From positions 248,001-312,000 of the forward strand of contig NZ_BMML01000007.1 in NCBI RefSeq assembly GCF_014645815.1: a DNA stretch of 64,000 nucleotides. The letters run 5' to 3'. This DNA comes from Streptomyces fuscichromogenes (GTDB lineage: Bacteria; Actinomycetota; Actinomycetes; Streptomycetales; Streptomycetaceae). This document shows positions 7,726 to 15,661 of this stretch, in pieces. Every line of letters starts with the position of its first letter. The stretch's first letter is position 1. The notes beneath the pieces are model-generated. The model was not told the origin of the DNA. It ran no database searches and was given only the letters and a program-made list of their open reading frames with translations. Position numbers and translations under genes: made by a program.

Positions 7726-8652
7726 ATGTGGTTGCTATTCGTGCTATTGCCGCTAGCCGGCCTGCTGGCCGTCGATATCGGCGCCTTCTTGTGGTGGGCA
7801 CGCCGGAGTCAGCTGCTGAACAGCGGCGTGCCCACGACCGGCGAGGTCGTGCGGATCAACATCACGGTGACCCATCACGTCGACACGGCCACGCGGTTGA
7901 GCTCCTCCTCCACCACGATTCGCCCGGTGGTGCGCTTCACCACGCAGACCGGTGAGCTGATCACCGCCTCACCGATGCGCAGCGCGGTCGACAAACTCCT
8001 GATCCCCGGCGATCCGGTCAAGATCCGCTACAGCGCGGGGAACCCGATGCGCTGCGTGGTGGACCAACGCGGCGCCAAGCAGGGCACCGTGCCCATGCTG
8101 GCGGGCCTGGTCTTCTTGAACATCTTCCTGGTCGGCTTCGCCTCCATGGGCGGGCGCATCGCCGGGGAGTTGCAGAGCGACGACCAGCCGCCCACACCAC
8201 CGTCCATCGCCCAGGGGCTCGGCCAGGCGGCCGGTTCCGGGACCGGGAGCCGGACGACGTCCCCCACACCGCTCCCCGCCGCGACGGCCACCGGCGCGTG
8301 GTCCGCCGCCGACGGCGCCCTGACCGTGACCGTCGTCAAGGTCGTCAACGTCGGCGGGAACGTCAGTCTGACGGTCAGCGCGCACGACGGCGCCGCCGCA
8401 TCGGTGACCCTGCCGATCTTTTCCAACTTCACCGCGACCGATGGTCAAGGCAACTCCTACACAGCACACCCGCTCGCACCGATCAGCGTGCCGGCCGGCG
8501 GCACCGTCTCCGACACGCTGACGCTGGATCAGGCCGTCCCGACATCGGCGCGGAGCCTGAAGGTCGCGTGGACTCATGTCTTCTCCCAAGATCTGGCATT
8601 GAACGGCTCGATCACCGTCACGGGAGTTCCGCTGCCACATCACTCAGGTTGA
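7726..8652 (+). CDS. DUF3592 membrane protein with extracytoplasmic C-terminal domain
   Basis: A 308-aa protein whose ATG 7726 follows GAGGGG. Residues 2-24 are a transmembrane helix, 35-120 a DUF3592-like beta domain (GEVVRINIT, RPVVRFTTQTGE, DPVKIRYSAGNP), and about 122-145 a second helix. A Pro/Thr/Ser-rich linker (165-195) leads to an Ig-like beta domain (200-300; GALTVTVVKVVNVGGNVSL) of the type exported in actinomycetes. No enzyme motif is present. It stands alone among decayed genes and looks intact. The function is unknown. Confidence 0.7.
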   Translation: MWLLFVLLPLAGLLAVDIGAFLWWARRSQLLNSGVPTTGEVVRINITVTHHVDTATRLSSSSTTIRPVVRFTTQTGELITASPMRSAVDKLLIPGDPVKIRYSAGNPMRCVVDQRGAKQGTVPMLAGLVFLNIFLVGFASMGGRIAGELQSDDQPPTPPSIAQGLGQAAGSGTGSRTTSPTPLPAATATGAWSAADGALTVTVVKVVNVGGNVSLTVSAHDGAAASVTLPIFSNFTATDGQGNSYTAHPLAPISVPAGGTVSDTLTLDQAVPTSARSLKVAWTHVFSQDLALNGSITVTGVPLPHHSG

Positions 8653-9017
8653 ACGTACGTCCAGCAGTCCGAGGCACCGGGCGAGAGAGGAGGTCTGGTG
8701 CACCGGATGCCAGCTCGGCGCAGCCGGGCTGGGCACCGAGGATCTCACCTGTTCTGGTCCCGGGTGTGGATGGTCGGCGTCGTCACGGTTGCTCTGGTCC
8801 CGCTCACTCGCGTCGGTCACTCGGTACACGAGCGACCACGTCGTCTCGCAGCTGACAGGCGCGGCTCACAGTCCTACCCCGGGCCCACATGACAGTCGGC
8901 ATCACCACCGACGGCCTTCGGCCGAATGGGCGACGGACGCCATCGGACCGAACCACAAGATCGACAACAGGCGGCTTTTCGGGCCTACCACGATCTCTCA
9001 GGAGGCCCTTGAGGTAG
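8653..9017. other. No confident gene
   Basis: A GTG at 8698 follows GAGGAGGT and opens a 64-codon frame with one hydrophobic stretch (VWMVGVVTVALVPL), but the spacing is short and the end is not protein-like. The rest up to the DUF6262 remnant shows nothing supported. Confidence 0.4.
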
Positions 9018-9192
9018 TCACGGGCTCCGGTCGGGGCGAGGCCGGGACGGCAATGCCCTTACAGCGACTCCGGGTTGGGACAGCGCTCCACGCAGTTGCC
9101 GGTTCTCCACGGTCAACTGGTGGCGGCGTCTCTTGCAGGATGCGGTCCATGGCCGCGCGGATGCGGTCGCGTTCGTCGGGTGCGGGGCTCAT
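9018..9192 (-). pseudogene. DUF6262-like gene with internal deletion
   Basis: The 5' end encodes MSPAPDERDRIRAAMDRIL, the N-terminus of the DUF6262 family (about 130-150 aa, found after site-specific recombinase genes). After about 25 codons the family C-terminus appears in another frame (QLTVENRQLRGALSQPG, RPRPDRSP, stop at 9018). The helical middle is missing. ATG 9192 overlaps the upstream stop by ATGA, keeping the original operon arrangement. Confidence 0.5.
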
Positions 9193-9430
9193 GCGGCTCC
9201 GTCCTGGAGGGTGATGCGGGTGCGGTGGTGGGCGTCGGCGAGGTCGCGCAGGCGTTCGGCATTGCCGTGCAGCCGCTCGCCGAGCGGGCCGGGTACGTGG
9301 GGTGCCCGCTGACCGAGTGCGGTGGCGCGGTGCTGGAGGCCAGCGGCTTGCTGATCGGTACGGACGATGTTCGTGCAGGTGGGGACGGACTGGTTGGGGC
9401 CGGGGGTGTCCTTGAGGTCGCGGTGGCGGC
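9189..9430 (-). pseudogene. 3' remnant of an upstream mobile-element gene
   Basis: The last 70 or so codons before the stop at 9189 read like a real protein (CTNIVRTDQQAA, LGQRAPHVPGPLGERL, LRDLADAHHRTRITLQDGAA) but nothing supports the frame further upstream. The ATGA junction with the DUF6262 remnant suggests the tail of a recombinase-module gene. Family assignment is tentative. Confidence 0.4.
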
Positions 9431-9586
9431 GGCCTTGTGGGGGAGTTCCGCGAACGGCCGGGCGGAGCCCATACGGACGCCGTCCCGGCCATGCCCGACA
9501 CCGTCCGGCCCGGCGACCGTGACATCCAGGTCCTGGGCAAGCCGACCGGGGTGTGGCGGGAAGCCCGCTCTCGAGCCCCGCGGTAC

Positions 9587-12500
9587 CTACCGGGCGTGGC
9601 CGGCTCCCGCCAGGCGTAGCAGTTCCGACCGGTTGGTCACCCCCAGCTTGCGGCCCACTCGCTCCACCAGGCCGGTCACGTCCTGCGTAGTCAGCAGCAG
9701 GGCCTGGGCGACCTGACGGTCGCTGTAGTCGGCGCCTACCAGCTCCAGCACCCGGTGCTCGGTCAGCGACAGGCTCGGGGCGACTGCCGGCGCGGCTCTC
9801 GGGCGCACCCCCAGTTCGGTCAGCGCCCGGCGTACCCGGCCGGACAGGAGGAGACTGCCGCAGGCATCGGCGAGGTCCAGCGCCTGGGTGAGAACCTGGC
9901 CGCTCTGGTGGGTCTCTCCTCTGCGCGACAGCGCGACGCCCAGCTCGTACCGGGCCCGGGCCAGTTCCAGGCGGGCCGGAGACCGCTCCAGTGTGGCGGT
10001 GGCCTCGCGCAGGAGGGCCTCCCCTTCGGGGCCGCCCATGACGACCCCCAGGCAGCGCGACGCCAGGCCGATCACCCGCTCGGTGCCCCAGCGGTGGGCC
10101 AGCTCCAGTTCCTCGGTGGCCAGTTGAAGCGCGTCGGTCCGCTGTCCGAGCGCCAGGTGCAGCAGCGCCGCCCGCGACCGCCAGGGCGCCCCGGTCAGGT
10201 TCGTGACCCGCGTCCGCTTCTCCTGCGCACCGTACTCCAGCAGGACCGTGAGGGCGGCGGCCCGATTGCCCCGCGCGGCGTACACACGGCTGCGTGCGAG
10301 GAGCATCGGTCCCTGCCACACCCAGCCGCCCCGGTCGGTGCCGGCGTCCGGCACCAGCAGCCGTGCGGCCGAGGCCAGGTCGCCCCGCTCGATCAGCGAT
10401 TCGCCCACCTGGGCCATCAGCGCCAGCCGTGCCCGCGGCTCCAGGCCCTCGCCGTCCGTGACGGCGGGATGTCCGAAGTCGGCCGTGAGCGCCAGCTGTT
10501 GGCCGCGGCGCGCGCGGACCCTCAGCTGCCATATCATCGCCGTCGACACCATGAGGAACACGCCCCACCGCGCACCGATGTCGGCGATCTGCTCGAACCG
10601 GGCGGCCGCGTCGTCGAGACGGTCCGTGGTCAGGAAGACCGTCCCGGCCAGACTCACGAGCATCTGCGACTGGTCCATGGCTGCCAACCCGCCGCGCAGA
10701 GCCCGGTCCAGAAGGCTGTTGGCGACCTCGGCGTCGGCATCCCCGGCGACGGCCGAGGCGGCCAACGCGGCCAGGACCGCGCACTCACCCGGGGTGTCAC
10801 CGGCCAGCTTGTAATCCCACAGCCGGTCGGCGAGTTGCCGGGCCGCGGGGAGAGTGGACAGCTGGTCATAGCCGATCAGGAGCATCTGGGCCTGCAGAAA
10901 CCACGACACCTCACGGGCCGCCCCGGTGCCGTCGTCGGCCTGCCGCAGGTCCTCCACCGCGCGGGCGAGCACCTCGACGGCATCCGCGTGCTCATGCCCG
11001 AGGAACAGCGCGTTGGCGAGCAGATAGGCCGCCTGAGCGCGGGAGTACGGGTCCGTCAACACCGCGGATGCCTGCGTCAGATGATGCCGCGCGGCACCGA
11101 CATCGAGTTGCAACTCGTCGCCGCCCAACTCCAGCAGCAGTGGGCCGCGTTCTTTGCCGGACATCGGCTCCCGCAGGGCACGGCGCAGATAGGCCGCGGT
11201 GACCTCCGGGGCGCCTCGGCCACGTGTGGCCCGCGCCGCCTGCCGCAGGGCTTCGACCCGCCAGGGCTCACCGCTCGGTTCGGCCAGCAGCAGGTGGGCG
11301 GCCACCAGATCACCGGCCGCCCCCTCGCGCCGCAGCAGTTCGGCCGCCCGCGCGTGTCCGGCGGCCAGCCCCACCGGTCCGACGACGCTCTCGGCGATCG
11401 CAGCACGGACCAGGGGATGATCGAACCGCACCGGCTCACCAGGTGCCAGCACACCGATCCGCCGCAACCGGCGCCCGTGCTCACGGGCCTGCGCCTCGCC
11501 CAGCTCCGACAGTTCGGCCGCCAGATGCCAGTCGGTTCCGTCCCCCAGCACCATCAGGGCCTCGGCCAGCCGCCGGGTCGGCTCGGGCTGGCCGGTCAGC
11601 CGCTTGACCACGGTGTCCGCCAGGATCCGGCCGCGGAACTCCTCGACCAGTCGTGCTCGGTCATCGACGGGCCTGACACCCTTGTCGGCAAGGGTGCGGA
11701 GCAACTCCCGCAGCAGCAGGGGGTTGCCCTGGGTCGCCTCGGCGCAGGCGACGACGAACCGCGGTTCGGCGTCCTGGCCCAGACTCGCCCGCACCAGCCC
11801 CGCCACGCTGTCGACGCCCAGCGCCGGCAACCCGACCCGCACGCAGTGCGGCTGGGCGGCGATCCGCTCCAGCAGCGATTCGGCCCCGGTCCCGCTGTCC
11901 GGCCGTGCCGTCAGCACCAGCAGCAACGGCAGACCGCGCAGCCGTCGCGCCAGGTACTCCAGCCACCGTACGGACGGGCCGTCCGCCCAGTGCGCGTCGT
12001 CGACCACCAGAGCGATCGGCCCGTCGTCCGTGACATGCACCATCAGCCAGTACAGGCTGTGCAGCAGGCCCTGAGACGCCTCCGACGACAGGCCTCCGGC
12101 GTCACCGAGTCCAGCCACCCGCAGGGCGTGCGACGCCGGCTCCGCCGGGCCCGAGAGCAGCCGCTCCCGCCCGGCCCGACCGGCACGGGCCAGCAGCGGC
12201 TCGGCCAGCTGCCGCAGTACCGAGAAGGCGAAGTCCTGCTCCAGCTCCGCCCCGCTGCCCCGCACCACCCTGATCCCACGCGGCTGCTCGGCCTCCGCCC
12301 AGGCGTTCACCAGGGAGGTCTTCCCCATCCCCGCGCCCGCCCGCACCAGCACCACCGCACCCCGACCGGTCCGGGCCTCACCGGCCGCGCGGTCAAGTAC
12401 CGCCAGTTGACGGCGACGATCGAGCAGACCCGATTCGGTGGCGCCGTCATCGGCTGGAGGACCGCCCTGCCGACCAGGACGGTCGGCGGCAAGCAGCGCG

Positions 12501-12682
12501 TCGGCGTCGGTCAGTCCCAACGCCGTCACCAGCAGCTCCAGCGTGCGGCGCTGCGGCCGCTGCCGACGGCCCCGCTCCAGATCCCTGATCGACCTGGCCG
12601 TCAGCCCGGCGGCCTGGGCGAGCTCCTCCTGTGTGAGCCCTGAAGCCCGGCGCAGATCCCGCAACTTCTCACCGAAGGTCAT
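9587..12682 (-). CDS. XRE-AAA ATPase-LuxR giant transcriptional regulator
   Basis: A 1031-aa regulator of LAL (large LuxR) architecture with an extra N-terminal XRE HTH. Residues 4-56 are the XRE helix-turn-helix (LRRASGLTQEELAQAAGL). Walker A is GAGMGKTS at 116-123 and Walker B is LVVDDAHWAD near 220. A long TPR-like helical region follows. The last 65 residues form a LuxR-type HTH (SLTEHRVLELVGADYSDRQV). ATG 12682 is used: a G-rich Shine-Dalgarno precedes it and the XRE domain begins there; a GTG one codon earlier is possible. Typical LALs lack the XRE part. Such proteins activate antibiotic or catabolic clusters; no target is apparent. Confidence 0.85.
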   Translation of the reverse strand: MTFGEKLRDLRRASGLTQEELAQAAGLTARSIRDLERGRRQRPQRRTLELLVTALGLTDADALLAADRPGRQGGPPADDGATESGLLDRRRQLAVLDRAAGEARTGRGAVVLVRAGAGMGKTSLVNAWAEAEQPRGIRVVRGSGAELEQDFAFSVLRQLAEPLLARAGRAGRERLLSGPAEPASHALRVAGLGDAGGLSSEASQGLLHSLYWLMVHVTDDGPIALVVDDAHWADGPSVRWLEYLARRLRGLPLLLVLTARPDSGTGAESLLERIAAQPHCVRVGLPALGVDSVAGLVRASLGQDAEPRFVVACAEATQGNPLLLRELLRTLADKGVRPVDDRARLVEEFRGRILADTVVKRLTGQPEPTRRLAEALMVLGDGTDWHLAAELSELGEAQAREHGRRLRRIGVLAPGEPVRFDHPLVRAAIAESVVGPVGLAAGHARAAELLRREGAAGDLVAAHLLLAEPSGEPWRVEALRQAARATRGRGAPEVTAAYLRRALREPMSGKERGPLLLELGGDELQLDVGAARHHLTQASAVLTDPYSRAQAAYLLANALFLGHEHADAVEVLARAVEDLRQADDGTGAAREVSWFLQAQMLLIGYDQLSTLPAARQLADRLWDYKLAGDTPGECAVLAALAASAVAGDADAEVANSLLDRALRGGLAAMDQSQMLVSLAGTVFLTTDRLDDAAARFEQIADIGARWGVFLMVSTAMIWQLRVRARRGQQLALTADFGHPAVTDGEGLEPRARLALMAQVGESLIERGDLASAARLLVPDAGTDRGGWVWQGPMLLARSRVYAARGNRAAALTVLLEYGAQEKRTRVTNLTGAPWRSRAALLHLALGQRTDALQLATEELELAHRWGTERVIGLASRCLGVVMGGPEGEALLREATATLERSPARLELARARYELGVALSRRGETHQSGQVLTQALDLADACGSLLLSGRVRRALTELGVRPRAAPAVAPSLSLTEHRVLELVGADYSDRQVAQALLLTTQDVTGLVERVGRKLGVTNRSELLRLAGAGHAR

Positions 12683-12877
12683 CACACGCCCCCACAGCCA
12701 GCCCAGAACGCCGACCACCGAGAAGACGTGACGGCATGTCGTCGTACCAATACTGATCATCAACGTCTGGGCAGAACCCTACCGGGGGACCACGAGGCCT
12801 GCGAGCACGACGTCCGGTGTCCAGGATCCACCGGAGGTGTTTGGTGAACTTTTGCCCCCTGTATGCCAGTTGCTCTC

Positions 12878-12976
12878 GCAGGTCAGGCCGGCCTCGGCCA
12901 AGGCGTCGATGATGCGGTGAGTGCGGGCCGCCTTGATGTCGTTGCCGGTTCCGGGCAGTGCGGCGTAGGCCCGCAA
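12878..12976 (-). mobile_element. IS5-type transposase fragment
   Basis: The minus strand encodes ALPGTGNDIKAARTHRII followed by DALAEAGLTC, matching the middle of HARBI1-like IS5-family DDE transposases (usually LPGSVHDxxAARTHxIIDAL, then CWADKGYQG). The match stops after LTC and no start or end of the gene is present. It abuts the truncated 5' end of the quinone oxidoreductase gene, so an insertion followed by deletion is likely. Confidence 0.55.
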
Positions 12977-12980
12977 CAGG

Positions 12981-13379
12981 CGGCCCCGAATGGCCGGAGT
13001 CGGCCCGGCGGCTCTCGCCCGGCGGGCGCGGCTTCGACGTGGTGCTGGACCCGGTCGGACGCTGGCCGGAATCGCTGCGCGCGCTGAGACCGGGCGGCCG
13101 GCTGGTGGTCCTGGGCGCCTCGGCGGGCGAGCAGGTGCCGCTCGACGTACGGCGGTTCTACTTCGGGCAGTACGACCTGCTCGGCACGACGATGGGCAGT
13201 CTCCGTGACTTCCGCGGGCTGCTGGCCCTCATGGACCGGCACGACGTCGCGCCGCCCGTGATCGACAGGACGTTCCCGCTGGCCCGCGCCGCCGAGGCGC
13301 ACGCCTACCTCGAAGGGGGCGGCGGTTCGGGAAGGTCGTCCTGACCCAGGACCCGGTGGCGGAAGGAGACCTCGCATGA
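12981..13379 (+). pseudogene. Zinc-type alcohol dehydrogenase/quinone oxidoreductase, 3' fragment
   Basis: The sequence GFDVVLDPVGRWPESLRAL, GGRLVVLGASAG and DLLGTTMGSLRDFRGLL is the C-terminal half of the MDR superfamily cofactor domain. The catalytic N-terminal half is absent and an IS5 fragment is next to it. Near 13318 a one-base shift moves the family ending (FGKVVL) into another frame. That frame ends in a TGA overlapping the crotonase ATG (ATGA at 13376-13379), so the intact ancestor was coupled to the crotonase gene. Confidence 0.65.
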
Positions 13380-14197
13380 CCGGCACGCTCGTCCGCTACG
13401 CGGTGGACGCGGTGGACGCGGTGGACGCGGTGGACGCGGTGGACGCGGAGGGCGCCGCCTTCCTCACCCTGGACGACCCGCACACCCGCGACGCCCTCGG
13501 CGACGCGATGCTCGACGAACTCCTCGACGCCCTGGAAGGCGCGGGTCGGGACGAGGCCGTGCGCGTCGTCGTCCTCGGTTCCTCGCACGAGCGGGTGTTC
13601 TCCTCCGGAGGCGATCTCAAGGCGTTCGCCGAGGACCGGCCCCCGATCGCCAAGTACGCCGGGCTCGACCGTTTCCCCCGCCTCTACCGGCTGATCGGCG
13701 CGCTGGGCAGACCCGTCATCTGCGCGGCGGGCGGAGACGTGCTCGCCGGCGCGTTCGGGCCGGCGCTCGCCTGCGATCTCGTCATCGCCCGGGAGTCGGC
13801 CCGCTTCGGCTGCCCCGAGATCAACGTCGGCGCGTTTCCCTTCATGATCTCCGGGCTCGTCTACCGCAACGTCGACCGGATGAAGGCCAACGAACTGATG
13901 ATGCTCGGCGACCTGGTCACCGCCGAAGAGGCCGAGGCCCTCGGCTTCGTCAACAAGGTGTTCTCCGACGCCGAGTTCGAGGAGACCGTGGTCTCCTGGG
14001 CGCACCGGATCGCCGGGAGGTCGCCGCTCCTGATGAGACTGGGCAAGGACGCCATCAACGCCACCCGCGACCTCGCCCTCGACCAGGCGCTCGACGCCCT
14101 CCAGGTCCGGCTCGCCCTGGCCTTCACGACCGACGACCTGGCGGAGGGCGTGCGGGCGTTCAGGGAGAAACGTGCACCGCGGTGGCGGATGCGGTGA
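13376..14197 (+). CDS. Enoyl-CoA hydratase/isomerase family protein
   Basis: Crotonase-fold protein of 273 aa acting on acyl-CoA thioesters. Oxyanion-hole segments are FSSGGDLKAF and AAGGDVLAGAFGPALACDLV; the glutamate in FGCPEINVGAFP matches the second catalytic acid of enoyl-CoA hydratase, while the first is not obvious. The start is ATG 13376, preceded by GGAAGGAGA. Residues 10-24 consist of VDA repeated five times, from a 9-bp minisatellite, placed where the first beta strand normally begins. The rest of the fold looks complete. Its former partner upstream is broken. Confidence 0.8.
   Translation: MTGTLVRYAVDAVDAVDAVDAVDAEGAAFLTLDDPHTRDALGDAMLDELLDALEGAGRDEAVRVVVLGSSHERVFSSGGDLKAFAEDRPPIAKYAGLDRFPRLYRLIGALGRPVICAAGGDVLAGAFGPALACDLVIARESARFGCPEINVGAFPFMISGLVYRNVDRMKANELMMLGDLVTAEEAEALGFVNKVFSDAEFEETVVSWAHRIAGRSPLLMRLGKDAINATRDLALDQALDALQVRLALAFTTDDLAEGVRAFREKRAPRWRMR
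13400..13444. repeat. Five tandem copies of GCGGTGGAC in coding sequence
   Basis: A perfect 9-bp, five-copy minisatellite encodes (VDA)5 at the N-terminus of the crotonase. Copy changes stay in frame, so length variation without loss of the gene is expected. Confidence 0.95.
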
Positions 14198-14224
14198 CCC
14201 CGCCGGGCGGCCGTCCCGGCGAGG

Positions 14225-15007
14225 TCACCGGTCGTCGACGGTGATCTCCGTGCGCTCGTCGGCCTTGAGGGCTGCGTCCGCGTACCCGTGCACGTGGCGG
14301 GTCATCCGGCGGGCCGCCGCCTCCGGGTCCTGCGCGCGGATCGCGTCGGTGATGGAGCGGTGGGCGCGCGCGGCCACCCGGCGCACCTCGGTGTTCACGA
14401 ACCGCTCGTTCTCGGTGGCGGTGTAGATGGCCCGGGACAGGGCCGTCATCAGACCGGCGAGCAACTCGTTGTGGCCGGCCGTCGCGACGGCCACGTGCCA
14501 GTCCACGTTGGCCTGGAGGAACCCGGCCATGGTGCTGCCCTCGTCGGCGATGGTCCTGTTGGCGGCGTCCAGCACGGCGAGATCGTCGTCCGTCCGGTGC
14601 ACGGCGGCGAGCCGGGCGCAGTAGGGCTCGATCGCCTCCCGGGTCTCCAGCAGCGAGGACAGCCTGATCTTCCGGCCGCGGATGAGGAGGTTCACCGAAC
14701 TGGCGACGGAGTCCTTGCCCGGAAGCTGCACGAAGGCGCCGCCGCCGCGGCCGATCTTGATCCTGACCAGGCCCTGCACTTCGAGGATGCGCAGGGCTTC
14801 GCGGACCGTGGCCCGGCTCATCTGGGTCTGGACCACGAGTTCGCGCTCCGGGGGCAGCGCCGCGCCCTCGGTGAACTCGCTGCTCAGGATGCGTTCCCGC
14901 AGTTCCGCGGCGAGCACGTCCGAGGCCTTGGGGACCGTCACGGGCGCGAGCTGGATCACGGACTGCCTGCCTCCGGATGCGCGTCCGGCGGCTGCTGCCT
15001 CAGGCAT
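14225..15007 (-). CDS. GntR/FadR family transcriptional regulator
   Basis: A 260-aa regulator. The winged-helix GntR domain covers about residues 35-95 (LPPERELVVQTQMSRATVREAL, in two overlapping halves; IKIGRGGGAFV) and an FCD ligand domain follows (TREAIEPYCARLAA, NVDWHVAVATAGHNELL). ATG 15007 follows AGGAG. It is the last member of a minus-strand run after the decayed P450 and reductase genes, so it probably controlled that catabolic operon. A GGTCTGACC palindrome lies about 55 bp upstream. Confidence 0.85.
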   Translation of the reverse strand: MPEAAAAGRASGGRQSVIQLAPVTVPKASDVLAAELRERILSSEFTEGAALPPERELVVQTQMSRATVREALRILEVQGLVRIKIGRGGGAFVQLPGKDSVASSVNLLIRGRKIRLSSLLETREAIEPYCARLAAVHRTDDDLAVLDAANRTIADEGSTMAGFLQANVDWHVAVATAGHNELLAGLMTALSRAIYTATENERFVNTEVRRVAARAHRSITDAIRAQDPEAAARRMTRHVHGYADAALKADERTEITVDDR

Positions 15008-15055
15008 GGCTCTCCTGGTCCCTCTCGGTCGCGGTCGCTGTTCCACGGGCCTGAT

Positions 15056-15661
15056 CTAACGGTCTGACCTATGGAGGTTTTGAACCCTGCTCGCGATTGT
15101 GTCACGGCTGCGTGGTGACGAGAGCGGGTCGCGGCGGCCGAACGTCTCGATGATCGCCTCGGTGTTCTCCGCGACCCGCTCGGGAGGCACCGTGAAACTC
15201 GGCGAGTACAGCGCAGCGTGGTCGTAGCGGCGCTCGATGACGGGCAGGGCGTCACGGACCTCGTCGACGGTGCCGGCCACGGCCATCCGGTCCAGCATCT
15301 TGTCGGAGACCGCCGCGATCATCGACTGATGGTCTCCCGCGCGGAACGCGGCCTGGACAGCGGCTGCCTCGGCCCCGAATCCGGAGGCCTCCATGACCGG
15401 GCCGTAGGCCTTGGGCGCGACGTAGAACGCGATCTGGGCGGCCGCCTCCCGCCGGGCTGTCGCCGTGTCGTCGGCGATCGCGCAGATGACGACCCCCTTG
15501 GAGAGCGGGGGCCGTTGATACGGGAAGTCCGTCTCGTCGCCGAGCAGGAGGACCTCGCCCTGGTGTCCGCCCCGGCGGAGCAGGCCCGCCAGGGTGGCCC
15601 CCGCGTGGCCGCCGCCGACGATCACCACGCGTCCTCGGACGCCGGGGGCCGGGCCGGTCAC
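15056..15661 (-). pseudogene. Chimeric remnant: ferredoxin reductase 5' end joined to LLM monooxygenase 3' end
   Basis: GTG 15661 overlaps the P450 stop (GTGA). The first 55 codons are the FAD-binding start of a P450-type ferredoxin reductase (VVIVGGGHAGATLAGLLR, FPYQRPPLSKG). Directly after, in the same frame, comes the C-terminal third of a luciferase-like (LLM) flavin or F420 oxidoreductase (VVICAIADDTATARREAA, FYVAPKAYGPVMEASGFG, MAVAGTVDEVRDAL, YSPSFTVPPERVAENTEAI in pieces). The join is near 15490. No such fusion is known to me and both halves lack essential parts. An in-frame deletion between neighbouring catabolic genes is the simplest reading. Confidence 0.7.
15061..15069. promoter_or_regulatory. 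Possible GntR operator GGTCTGACC
   Basis: A 9-bp palindrome with a central T, upstream of the GntR gene and next to the stop of the chimeric gene. It fits the GGT-N-ACC style of FadR-type sites but is short. Confidence 0.3.

Noticed and set aside
8698..8892. Small 64-codon frame after GAGGAGGT
   Set aside because: The spacing to the GTG is too short and the residues after the hydrophobic stretch are not protein-like; left in the gap description.
9755..12643. Open plus-strand frame of 962 codons opposite the XRE-LuxR gene
   Set aside because: It is the antisense shadow of a protein with clear HTH and ATPase motifs; its translation is rich in Gln, Arg, Pro and Gly without any domain.
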